11,779 nt of DNA, taken from CALACW01 sp002431305. GTDB taxonomy: Bacteria; Bacillota; Clostridia; Oscillospirales; Acutalibacteraceae. Below the pieces are notes generated by a model, which saw only the letters and a list, made by a program, of their open reading frames with translations, did no database searches and was not told where the DNA came from. Below, piece by piece: positions 1-7,842 of this stretch; position 1 is the first letter of the stretch, and each line of letters opens with the position of its first letter. Made by a program: the position numbers and the translations under genes. The stretch spans positions 1 through 11,779 of the forward strand of contig CALACW010000017.1 in assembly GCA_937890355.1 (NCBI GenBank), given 5' to 3'.

Positions 1-3000
1 GGTCCGTTGAGGATCCTAATCTCTATAAAATGCACGTTACTGTAAGCACGGATGAGGCAGGGCTTCAGGTTGTTGATGATTACTCTGTTAAATTCGGTTA
101 CAGATACATAAAATGGGCCGCGTCGTCAGGATTTTCTCTGAACGGCAGTAATGTGAAGATTAAGGGAGCGTGTTTGCATAACGATCAGGGCGCGCTTGGT
201 GCGGTTCAGGAGTATGATGCAATTTACCGTCAGGTTAAAATTCTGAAAGATTACGGTTTTAATGCGGTTCGTACATCGCATAATGTCGGTTCTTCCGTTT
301 TGCTTGACGTGTGTGATGAGCTCGGAATGCTTGTAATGGAGGAATTCTTTGACGGCTGGACGAGAACAAAAAACAGCAATACTCATGATTTTTCAGAGTA
401 TTTTAATACTGCGATAGCGTCAGACAATAATCTTCTCGGAGTATCCGCCGGCGATACATGGTATAAGTTTGTTGTTGAATCAACCGTTAAGAGAGACAGA
501 AACAGACCTTCTGTAATTATCTGGTCGGCAGGCAACGAACTTAAGGAAATGAGCGGCGGATATAACAATAGCGTCGACAGACCGATTGCGGAGAAAATAA
601 AAAGTTATGTCAGCGCACTTGATTCAAGGCCGCTTACGCAGGGCAATAACAATACCGCGCTTATCGGCGTTGATGATTATATGGATGTCATTGGAGGAAA
701 TTATCATCCTGCTGTATGGGCAAAAAACATTTCTACGAATAAGCCTATAATATTAACCGAAACGTCTTCGGCGTCTTCGTCAAGAGGTTTTTATAAATCA
801 ACAGGTGTTTCCGGTTACGAAATCGGGGCTTATGACGCTTACGCCCCGGGGTGGGGAGATTCGGCGGAAACAAATCTTTATTATACTTCTGCTTATGATA
901 AAATAAGCGGAGAGTTTATTTGGACAGGTTTCGATTATATAGGAGAGCCGACTCCGTGGAATCCGACAACCTCGGCAAATGCTGAGGGAATGCCGATTTC
1001 GTCGTTTTTCGGCGTTATAGATACGGCGGGATTTGCAAAAGATAATGCTTATCTCTATAAATCGGTATGGGATAAAAACGAACACACGCTCAATCTGCTC
1101 CCGGGAACATGGAACAGTTCAAAGCTTTCTTCAACAACAGCCGTTCCCGTTGCCGTTTATACCGACGGCGGATATGTTGAGCTTTACCGAAACAATGTTC
1201 TTATAGGTCATGCTCAGGCGCAGACCGTTACAACCGACGCCGGTGTTACATATCAGAAGTGGACGTCATATTCGGATTCGTCTGCGTGTTCGGCATCTGA
1301 TTTTACCGACACCGTAGGTTATAAATCAGCTACGCCGGATGCCATGTATCCGCAGTTTAAGGTAGCCTGGGCTTCTGGCAGTCTTTCGGTGCGGGCTTGG
1401 ACGGATTCCTCAAAGACAACAGAAATTACAGATTCGGCAAAGGGTACAAAAATCGTTTACTCGTCTCAGTCGATAGGTTCCGTCAAGGCTGAGGTTTGGG
1501 GTACCGACGGTAAGGACAGCTTTACAGGTACTGCGGACGGAAAGTCCTATGCGTATATTGAATATACCGCCTATGATACCAACGGCAATTTTATGAACGA
1601 TTATAACGGTACGCTTACAATAGAAGCGGCAAACGGTGTTGAGATTGTCGGCGTTGATAACGGAAAACCCTCCGATTGGAACAGATTTCAGGAGAGCAGT
1701 GTATTTTCATCCGACGGCAAGGCTTCGGTAAAAATGTACAACGGACATGCTCTTGTAATTGTAAAGACTACGGATGAGGTTACGACTAACGGTTCCATTG
1801 TTACCGAATGCTCCGACAATGTAAGTGTAAACGGAATTAATATAACTGCCGCGGCAGAAAGCGGATATGAACTTTACGATGAATTTGAGGAGATTTGTCC
1901 GCAGACGGAAATTATCTATGAGCCTACGATATATGACAGGTTTGATGTTATAAAAGAAAACATCGATTCGCTTGACTCTCCGGGTTCGGCATCATATAAA
2001 TATAATTATTTCGAGCCTACCGGAACGGGCGAGGGACAGTATATCGAGAACGGAACATATATTATTTACAATCCTAGTCCCGCGTACTATTCAAATCAGC
2101 CCGCCGCCATGACAAACGTATCGAAGAATACCGGATATTTGAATTCCGATTCGACGGCAACTCTTGACGGCACTGTTCTTACAAGCAGCGCGGATAACGA
2201 GTATACGTTTACTTACGTTTCGGATTCAAAATATTATATACAGGATTCGACAGGTAAATATCTTAATATCGGTTCGTCAGATTCAACGCTTTCCCTTTCA
2301 GATACCCCGCAGGCACTTAACATATATGTTCATTCGAATAAACGCATCTCGATTTATTCGGGCGTTCAGTTTGTCGACATGTATTCCAGCAAAACAAGCG
2401 AAGGCAGACCGTTTTCAACATGGCAGACAACCGTTACAAATGCAGGTAACAACAATAAATTTAATCTTTATAAAAAGTCGAATTCGACCGGTTCTGCCTC
2501 CGACGGCAAAACAGCTCTTTACGACGCGCTGAAGGCAGGCGCACAGTACAACCCTGTTTCGTATTCGTTCTCATCTGCAAAAAAATTTGTAGAAGCCATG
2601 GAGAACGGACTTAAGATTTACAATAACGCAGGTTCTTCAGAGGCGGAGCTTACAGCGGCGGCAAACGCAATTACAGCTGCAATTGATGCACTTGGCATTG
2701 AAATAAGAAAACTGCCTGCTACGATTTATAAGTACGGATATTCAAACGCAAACTCATCCAGGGATTATTCTTCCGGAGGCAGAGAAATGAATCTGCTTGC
2801 GTATAAGAAAATGAAAGAGCGCATACTTGCGAATGATGAGATAATGAGTCAGATAAAAAAGAATATCGGTTATGATAATACTGATATGGGGTGGGACGAC
2901 GGTTATGCCGATGCGGCACTTGAGCAGGCTGTAAATGTTTATTCTCAGCTTTACTGTATTGCATTTACAAGCTTTCCTGTGAACGGCGGAACCCAAATAA

Positions 3001-6000
3001 CTTCATGTGTTTATGCTGACGGAAACACCACTCTTGACGGTAATAAATTCTTTAGTACAATGTGGAATATATGGGATAAGTCGGGCACTATGGGATTGAA
3101 TGATAATAACAGAGACGAGGGTGCATCTGTTATGGGACTGTTTTCGTCTACACTTTCCGCTGACGGAGTTCCTGAGTTTCATTCTGAGTACCGGAACGAA
3201 CTGCCTTATATAAATACATCCGACTCAAACGGTATAAGGGAAAATCTCACAATTACGTTTAATACAAGCTCAAGCGCCACCAAAACCGCCAGTCTTTCCC
3301 CGCTTTCCGGTATTAGCTTAAGTTTTGCCGACTTGTTTAGAGAAAACGATATCGAAACGGATACGGCAAATACTTATGCTAAGTATCATTGGAATACGGA
3401 ATTTCCGTTTGTAATTTCCACTAACAGATACGGTGTAAATACATACGATTATGATTCGTCCGATACAACGAGGGTTTTCAGAGCTAAATATGATGATGCT
3501 TCGCATACCGCGGTTTCAGAACTTGTCAATGCCGATACGTTTTCTGTCGAACGTGCAAGCAAGGGTACGGGTCAGGGATTTTTCCCGTTTAACTATCAGC
3601 TGACAGATTCCGAAATAGATGCCGACGGAAATTATACAGGAACCCGGAGTTCGTTTACCGGCGAGAATGCTGTATATCACTTCGGTATGTCGTTTAATAC
3701 CGAATTTAATATTCCGAAAGGCGGAATGTACGCAGGAAATACTCCTATTAAATTCGAGTTTTCCGGAGACGATGACGTGCTTGTTTATGTTGATGATACT
3801 CTTATACTCGATAACGGCGGTTTACACGGAGCGCGAAGCTGTTCGATCGACTTTACGAACAAGTCGATAACGTATCAGTTTGCATGGAGTGCTGAAAACA
3901 ATACTTTGCTCAATTCTGCGGAAGATAACGAAACCGTAACTTATACGTATCAGCCCGACGGCGATTACAGTAAGTACAATTACACCGATTCCGACGGAAA
4001 AACACATGAAATAAGCGCAGATATAAAAGCCGCATTGTCAAAACTCAACAGAATAATAGGAGACGGAAATTCACACAAACTCAGTTTCTTCTTTCTTGAA
4101 AGAGGATCAACAGATTCAAATTGTAAGATAAAGTTCAATCTTCAGCAGCGTTCGACAAATGTCGGGCTTACTGATCAGACGCTTGTTGCCGACTATGGAT
4201 ATCCTATCGATTATAATATTACAGATAATAATATAATCTCGGAGGCGGCTGTAAATGCGGGTGCGAAGTTTGACTATATCGGCGTTACAAAAGGCAATAT
4301 TAATATAGATAATATTACCGATTTCACAAACGGTTCTCTTCCCGCAGATTCCACAGAGTTTGCGGATTCGAATACGGATTATTCCGTAGCCGGACTTAAA
4401 TACGGCTCAGGTACGGTAAACGCAAAAGGCGATATTACCTATAAGCTTTCCGATATGAACTTTACCGGCTCTGATTCCTACTATGTAGCCGCTAAGGTTA
4501 CAGGTGATCCGTCGTTTAGCTCCAGTTCTGAATATATACAGTATGAGAGAGTCAAGTTTATTCCTGCAAGTACTATTTACTTTGAGGATAATGCAATTGA
4601 TTCTACGGCGATAACATATAAAGGAAAATGGACTGTAGAAGGAAAAGAAATCAGCGGTATTAATCAGGCGGCCGACCTTTTGGACAGCAGTTCTGCGAAT
4701 ATATACGGATATGATCCGTTCTATGCCGATAAGTCGTATTCTCGCGTTTATTATGATTCATCGGGCAGCGTAACGTCAAATGTTACTTCCAACCCCGCAT
4801 ATTATACCGCGGCAGGCGACGGTACATATTCGTCCGAGCCTACATACTACAATGCAAGCGGTAATATAACAACAGATGTGTTCTACCGATATGCAATAGG
4901 CGGCGGTTATACGAAGATTCCGACCTACTACGACGCAGACGGTAATATTGTTTATTCAAATGATTCATCGGGTTCGCTCGTCCCGGCATATGCGTATGCT
5001 TACGCATATGACTGGTTTGAGACTGATGACAATAAAACCTATTCGTCCGGTTCGGCTCATAAGGTTACGGTAAGCGCGGCGGATAATCCGTCAAACGGAG
5101 GAGAATGGCCCAAGGCCGAGTTTACATTTACAGGTACAGGATTTGATGTTATAAGTCTTACGGATTCCTCTACCGGACTCATTAAAGTCGATGTTAACAG
5201 TACAGACGGAACATACAGCAATTCGTATGCTGTAGATACGTATTACGGTTATTCTTACGGCAGGCTTTATGCTGATTCAAACGGTAACGCAACACTTGAG
5301 TCTGAAGGAAATGCTCCGCTTTATTGGTCTGCAAAAAACGACGGAAGCGTTTCACGGAAAATTTCGTATTATGACGCCGACGGTAATATTACAAATGCAG
5401 ATACCGGAAATATTGCATATTGTGAGACATGGCTTCCGACAGCGGGAACACAGTCGCTTTATCAGATTCCTGTTATAAAAGTTCTCGGTCTGGATTATAA
5501 TAAGTATACTGTAACTATTACTCCCATGTATTCAACGGCATTTAATCACCGAGTCGATGGGGTTAAGAGCTATGATTTCTATCTTGACGCTGTCAGAATA
5601 TATGACCCCGCTCTCGGAGATGAAAGTGTACAGAACGACTATTTATACGACCAGGAGGGATATCCCGAGTACATGGAGCTTAAGGATCTGCTGCTCGACG
5701 CAGGCAAGCTTACCTCTGACCCGGAAAAAGATACGCAGGGCATAGTATTTATAGATGGTATAATGAATACGGACAGCAGGACGGATTTGACCAAATATAA
5801 AAATGCAGGTCCTAACAATGAACTTTATCTGGCGGGAGGATCGATTGAGAATGATGCAGGTACCGTTACCGCTAACGGACAGGCGGCAGCGTTCTCAATA
5901 TGGGCTACGGCTATTCCTCAGGATATTCAGATTGCCGCAAAGGCCGCGGTTGGCAGTCCGATACTTAAAATTTACACCGTATCAACCAACGGAACTGTTG

Positions 6001-6776
6001 CGTCGGCGCAGACGGATATATCGAGCGCAAGCGATGTTTATTATTCATTTAATGATATGCTGTCTCAAAACGGCAAGCTTACATGGAGCAGGGTTAAAGG
6101 TGCGGACGGTAATTATTACTACCGAACCGGAACAATAATCGTTCAAAACGCGTCGCTTTCGGAGAATGATATTCTTTCTCTTACAAACATTAAATGGGCG
6201 TTTGAAAAAGATTCCGGAAAGGGACAGTTTGAGCTTGGAATAGCAGACGCAAGCGGAGCTGTTAAGTCAGGCTCTTCGCAGGAAAAGATTGCGTCTCCCC
6301 TTCTTCTTGGCGCAAATTCAAACACCTATGCCGTTGCGCTTGCCGCCGCTAAGACCGCACAGCGTGATATGTCCGTAATCGACGGCAGTCTGAGCGTTCA
6401 GGATGATGAGATTTACACCGGATATAAGGCTGAATTCTCGCTTGACACTTATACTTCGGTCGAGAAAATAAAGATTACGGATTCACTCGGCAATAAAGTT
6501 GAAGCCGATGCTTCTTACACCGACAGCAAGTCGGATTCGGGCGAAATAATCAGACACTGGAACGTGTCCTTTATCGTCAACGTGCCCGGCGAGCATAAGT
6601 ATTATGTCAGCGGAACGGATAAGGACGGATATACGACCGATTTCGGAAGCGTGACGGTAACGTATAAGGTTGTCGAAAAGTCCGTAGTTCAACAGCTGTT
6701 AGACAATATTATCGAATTGTTTAAGAGAATAATTGATTTCTTCTCTAAACTGTTCTCCGGTTTCTATACAGCGTGA
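1..6776 (+). CDS. Giant multidomain GH2 beta-galactosidase-type surface protein (5' end missing)
   Basis: The gene is open from the left edge (codons begin at base 3), so the true start and any signal peptide lie outside; 2257 codons are visible. Numbering from the Met codon at base 30, the sequence enters at the end of a GH2 sandwich domain (DPNLY), then the TIM barrel (about 33-340) with KGACLHND, RTSHN, the acid/base Glu170 in SAGNEL and the nucleophile Glu244 in ILTETSS. FGVIDTAGFAKD and a DUF4982-like segment (about 350-480) favour beta-galactosidase activity over glucuronidase. Next come a GH2 C-terminal Ig-like fold (480-590), a trefoil-like stretch (about 670-820), a FIVAR-like helical stretch (828-890), a fibro-slime/PA14-like domain with FSGDDDVLVY at 1244-1253 and LDNGGLHGA, a module beginning LTDQTLVADYGYPID (1380), Tyr-rich repeats (1571-1661), an Ig-like domain (about 2126-2212) and an amphipathic tail (2215-2248). 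There is no LPXTG motif. Secretion and the exact substrate are inferred. Confidence 0.9.
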   Translation, partial: SVEDPNLYKMHVTVSTDEAGLQVVDDYSVKFGYRYIKWAASSGFSLNGSNVKIKGACLHNDQGALGAVQEYDAIYRQVKILKDYGFNAVRTSHNVGSSVLLDVCDELGMLVMEEFFDGWTRTKNSNTHDFSEYFNTAIASDNNLLGVSAGDTWYKFVVESTVKRDRNRPSVIIWSAGNELKEMSGGYNNSVDRPIAEKIKSYVSALDSRPLTQGNNNTALIGVDDYMDVIGGNYHPAVWAKNISTNKPIILTETSSASSSRGFYKSTGVSGYEIGAYDAYAPGWGDSAETNLYYTSAYDKISGEFIWTGFDYIGEPTPWNPTTSANAEGMPISSFFGVIDTAGFAKDNAYLYKSVWDKNEHTLNLLPGTWNSSKLSSTTAVPVAVYTDGGYVELYRNNVLIGHAQAQTVTTDAGVTYQKWTSYSDSSACSASDFTDTVGYKSATPDAMYPQFKVAWASGSLSVRAWTDSSKTTEITDSAKGTKIVYSSQSIGSVKAEVWGTDGKDSFTGTADGKSYAYIEYTAYDTNGNFMNDYNGTLTIEAANGVEIVGVDNGKPSDWNRFQESSVFSSDGKASVKMYNGHALVIVKTTDEVTTNGSIVTECSDNVSVNGINITAAAESGYELYDEFEEICPQTEIIYEPTIYDRFDVIKENIDSLDSPGSASYKYNYFEPTGTGEGQYIENGTYIIYNPSPAYYSNQPAAMTNVSKNTGYLNSDSTATLDGTVLTSSADNEYTFTYVSDSKYYIQDSTGKYLNIGSSDSTLSLSDTPQALNIYVHSNKRISIYSGVQFVDMYSSKTSEGRPFSTWQTTVTNAGNNNKFNLYKKSNSTGSASDGKTALYDALKAGAQYNPVSYSFSSAKKFVEAMENGLKIYNNAGSSEAELTAAANAITAAIDALGIEIRKLPATIYKYGYSNANSSRDYSSGGREMNLLAYKKMKERILANDEIMSQIKKNIGYDNTDMGWDDGYADAALEQAVNVYSQLYCIAFTSFPVNGGTQITSCVYADGNTTLDGNKFFSTMWNIWDKSGTMGLNDNNRDEGASVMGLFSSTLSADGVPEFHSEYRNELPYINTSDSNGIRENLTITFNTSSSATKTASLSPLSGISLSFADLFRENDIETDTANTYAKYHWNTEFPFVISTNRYGVNTYDYDSSDTTRVFRAKYDDASHTAVSELVNADTFSVERASKGTGQGFFPFNYQLTDSEIDADGNYTGTRSSFTGENAVYHFGMSFNTEFNIPKGGMYAGNTPIKFEFSGDDDVLVYVDDTLILDNGGLHGARSCSIDFTNKSITYQFAWSAENNTLLNSAEDNETVTYTYQPDGDYSKYNYTDSDGKTHEISADIKAALSKLNRIIGDGNSHKLSFFFLERGSTDSNCKIKFNLQQRSTNVGLTDQTLVADYGYPIDYNITDNNIISEAAVNAGAKFDYIGVTKGNINIDNITDFTNGSLPADSTEFADSNTDYSVAGLKYGSGTVNAKGDITYKLSDMNFTGSDSYYVAAKVTGDPSFSSSSEYIQYERVKFIPASTIYFEDNAIDSTAITYKGKWTVEGKEISGINQAADLLDSSSANIYGYDPFYADKSYSRVYYDSSGSVTSNVTSNPAYYTAAGDGTYSSEPTYYNASGNITTDVFYRYAIGGGYTKIPTYYDADGNIVYSNDSSGSLVPAYAYAYAYDWFETDDNKTYSSGSAHKVTVSAADNPSNGGEWPKAEFTFTGTGFDVISLTDSSTGLIKVDVNSTDGTYSNSYAVDTYYGYSYGRLYADSNGNATLESEGNAPLYWSAKNDGSVSRKISYYDADGNITNADTGNIAYCETWLPTAGTQSLYQIPVIKVLGLDYNKYTVTITPMYSTAFNHRVDGVKSYDFYLDAVRIYDPALGDESVQNDYLYDQEGYPEYMELKDLLLDAGKLTSDPEKDTQGIVFIDGIMNTDSRTDLTKYKNAGPNNELYLAGGSIENDAGTVTANGQAAAFSIWATAIPQDIQIAAKAAVGSPILKIYTVSTNGTVASAQTDISSASDVYYSFNDMLSQNGKLTWSRVKGADGNYYYRTGTIIVQNASLSENDILSLTNIKWAFEKDSGKGQFELGIADASGAVKSGSSQEKIASPLLLGANSNTYAVALAAAKTAQRDMSVIDGSLSVQDDEIYTGYKAEFSLDTYTSVEKIKITDSLGNKVEADASYTDSKSDSGEIIRHWNVSFIVNVPGEHKYYVSGTDKDGYTTDFGSVTVTYKVVEKSVVQQLLDNIIELFKRIIDFFSKLFSGFYTA
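4740..5010 (+). repeat. Degenerate Tyr-Tyr-rich repeats within the giant GH2 protein
   Basis: Residues 1571-1661 hold successive units related to x-Y-Y-(D/N/T)-A-(D/S)-G-N-I: RVYYDSSGSV, PAYYTAAGDG, PTYYNASGNI and PTYYDADGNI, ending in four alternating Ala-Tyr pairs. A further copy, ISYYDADGNITN, lies at 5361-5396. The DNA of the two best copies (4926-4949 and 5367-5390) matches at 21 of 24 positions, so they probably arose by duplication. The function is unknown; cell-wall or carbohydrate contacts through the aromatic residues are a guess. Confidence 0.7.
4987..5010. repeat. Perfect 10-bp inverted repeat, 4-nt spacer, inside coding sequence
   Basis: CATATGCGTA and TACGCATATG are perfect inverted copies separated by TGCT. 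The whole 24-nt element lies within the alternating Ala-Tyr codons of the giant hydrolase gene. It can form a stable hairpin in DNA or mRNA, but the alternating codons could produce this symmetry by chance. Confidence 0.75.
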
Positions 6777-6788
6777 GGGGGATAAGTT

Positions 6789-7019
6789 ATGAAAAAGAAA
6801 TATGTTAAAGCTCAGATAGTATTTGAAAGTTTTGAAATGTCGTCGAATATTGCCTCCTGCGGTTATATTCGCGACGAGAGCGGAGTTATAACGGATTCTG
6901 AAACAGGACTTATCGTTCTGTCTCAGACGACCGCGGGGTGCGTAGTAAAAGTTCCCGGAGGAAACGACGGACTTTGTTACGACGTTCCCACGGCGGGCGT
7001 AAATCTGTTTTACAGTTAA
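6789..7019 (+). CDS. Putative RiPP precursor peptide, 76 aa
   Basis: A short peptide begins MKKKYVKAQIVFESFEMSS, a charged-then-amphipathic leader of the type I recall from Clostridia beside radical SAM and PqqD genes. A Gly/Ser/Thr/Val-rich segment follows with three cysteines (Cys24, Cys51, Cys63), ending in NLFYS with a C-terminal Ser76. There is no classical signal peptide or membrane segment. The ATG at 6789 is supported by AGGGGG at 6776-6781, seven bases upstream. The gene starts 12 nt after the stop of the giant hydrolase and is followed at once by a hairpin/T-tract, then the lipoprotein, kinase-like, radical SAM and PqqD genes. The leader/core boundary is not fixed: cleavage near IAS-Cys24 is one possibility. 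The precursor role rests on size, composition and context, not on a named family match. Confidence 0.72.
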   Translation: MKKKYVKAQIVFESFEMSSNIASCGYIRDESGVITDSETGLIVLSQTTAGCVVKVPGGNDGLCYDVPTAGVNLFYS

Positions 7020-7024
7020 TTGAC

Positions 7025-7068
7025 GGCGGACGTCTGCGGAATATATTTTCGCCGGCGCCCGCCTTTTT
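7025..7068 (+). terminator. Hairpin plus T-tract between precursor and maturation genes (probable attenuator)
   Basis: Bases 7025-7038 pair with 7050-7063 at 12 of 14 positions (one G-U pair; mismatches A7030/C7058 and T7035/C7053), closing an 11-nt loop. Five T residues follow at 7064-7068. This is a rho-independent terminator shape beginning six bases after the precursor stop. No obvious promoter follows before the next gene at 7078, so partial read-through is likely. That arrangement would make more precursor transcript than enzyme transcript, as is common in peptide-modification operons. Confidence 0.75.
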
Positions 7069-7077
7069 AAGATTGAT

Positions 7078-7842
7078 ATGATTGAATTGAAGAATACAAA
7101 GCGGAGGTTTACCGCCGGAATATTGTCTTTTTTTGCTCTTGCCGGACTTTTGCAGTCATGTTCGAAAGATACTAAGGAACGCGAATCCATCCCCGAAATG
7201 ACCTCAATGACCTATATCGAGCCGTATTCGGCTGAAGATAGTTTTCAGAATATAAAGGTAAACGAGAGTTTTACGTTTAAATATTCGGATTATAATTTCG
7301 CCGAATCGCCCTCGTCGCAGAACGGTATCCTCGTTGATAGGTGCATACGGATTTTATCGTACGGAAAAAGCGATAATGGCTCGGTACAGCTTGTTGTTCG
7401 CAATGATGATGACAGGGATATTAAATATGCCGTTTTAAAGTGCGGTTCGGACTCGGGTGATTTGTCGTTTAAAATAACGAGTATGCCGTCAGGCTCCGTG
7501 TGCGTTCTGACAGAGGATAACGGCGCAGAGTTCGACGAAAACGGGAGTTATTACGGATTCGAATTAAGCGATACCGTATATTTTGACAATAAGATGTCCG
7601 CGCATTCCGATGTTTTATTTCTTCGCGGAAAAGACGGAGTTATTTCTGTTAAGAATATTTCGGATCATAACGTTTCGGACGTTTACGTCTATTATAAAAA
7701 TGAGGAAAACGGCGTGTTGATCGGAAACGAAACATATCGCGTAAGCTTCGGCAGTCTCGCCCCGGGCGAGGAAAAGGAACTGTCCGCAGAACATTATAAG
7801 GCGTATATAAGCAGGATTTTATTTACAGAGTATGGAGATTAA
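7078..7842 (+). CDS. Lipoprotein of a RiPP-type operon, function unknown
   Basis: The 254-residue protein opens with a basic stretch (KNTKRR), a hydrophobic segment (about 12-27) and a lipobox LQSC, so Cys28 should be lipidated and the rest displayed outside the membrane. The mature part is acidic and beta-rich. Its C-terminal third carries SVKNISDHNVSDVYVYYKN and then GSLAPGEEKELSAEHY, which resembles an Ig-like fold of a kind I associate with HprK/PqqD/radical SAM loci in Clostridia, though I cannot name a family. No catalytic motif is visible. The start is the only ATG that keeps the signal peptide; its Shine-Dalgarno site is poor and the T-tract of the preceding hairpin ends nine bases upstream, suggesting low expression. 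The stop overlaps the next gene by 11 nt. Roles as an immunity protein, chaperone or docking factor are speculative. Confidence 0.8.
   Translation: MIELKNTKRRFTAGILSFFALAGLLQSCSKDTKERESIPEMTSMTYIEPYSAEDSFQNIKVNESFTFKYSDYNFAESPSSQNGILVDRCIRILSYGKSDNGSVQLVVRNDDDRDIKYAVLKCGSDSGDLSFKITSMPSGSVCVLTEDNGAEFDENGSYYGFELSDTVYFDNKMSAHSDVLFLRGKDGVISVKNISDHNVSDVYVYYKNEENGVLIGNETYRVSFGSLAPGEEKELSAEHYKAYISRILFTEYGD

Noticed and set aside
2164..2532. Plus-strand open frame of 122 codons inside the giant gene
   Set aside because: It is out of frame with the strongly supported GH2 protein and has low-complexity, Ile/Arg-rich content with no domain; a shadow frame.
4740..5010. CRISPR-like or satellite repeat
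   Set aside because: The repeats are degenerate, irregularly spaced and in frame in a coding region, without uniform spacers.
6695..6775. Internal promoter for the peptide operon in the hydrolase 3' end
   Set aside because: TTAGAC and TTGTTT occur, but no acceptable -10 hexamer stands at 16-18 nt from either.
6699..7190. Long open frame on the minus strand (163 codons) across the peptide gene
   Set aside because: It lies antisense to the giant gene's end, the peptide, the hairpin and the lipoprotein start, has no ribosome binding site and no recognisable domain; the plus-strand genes explain the region.
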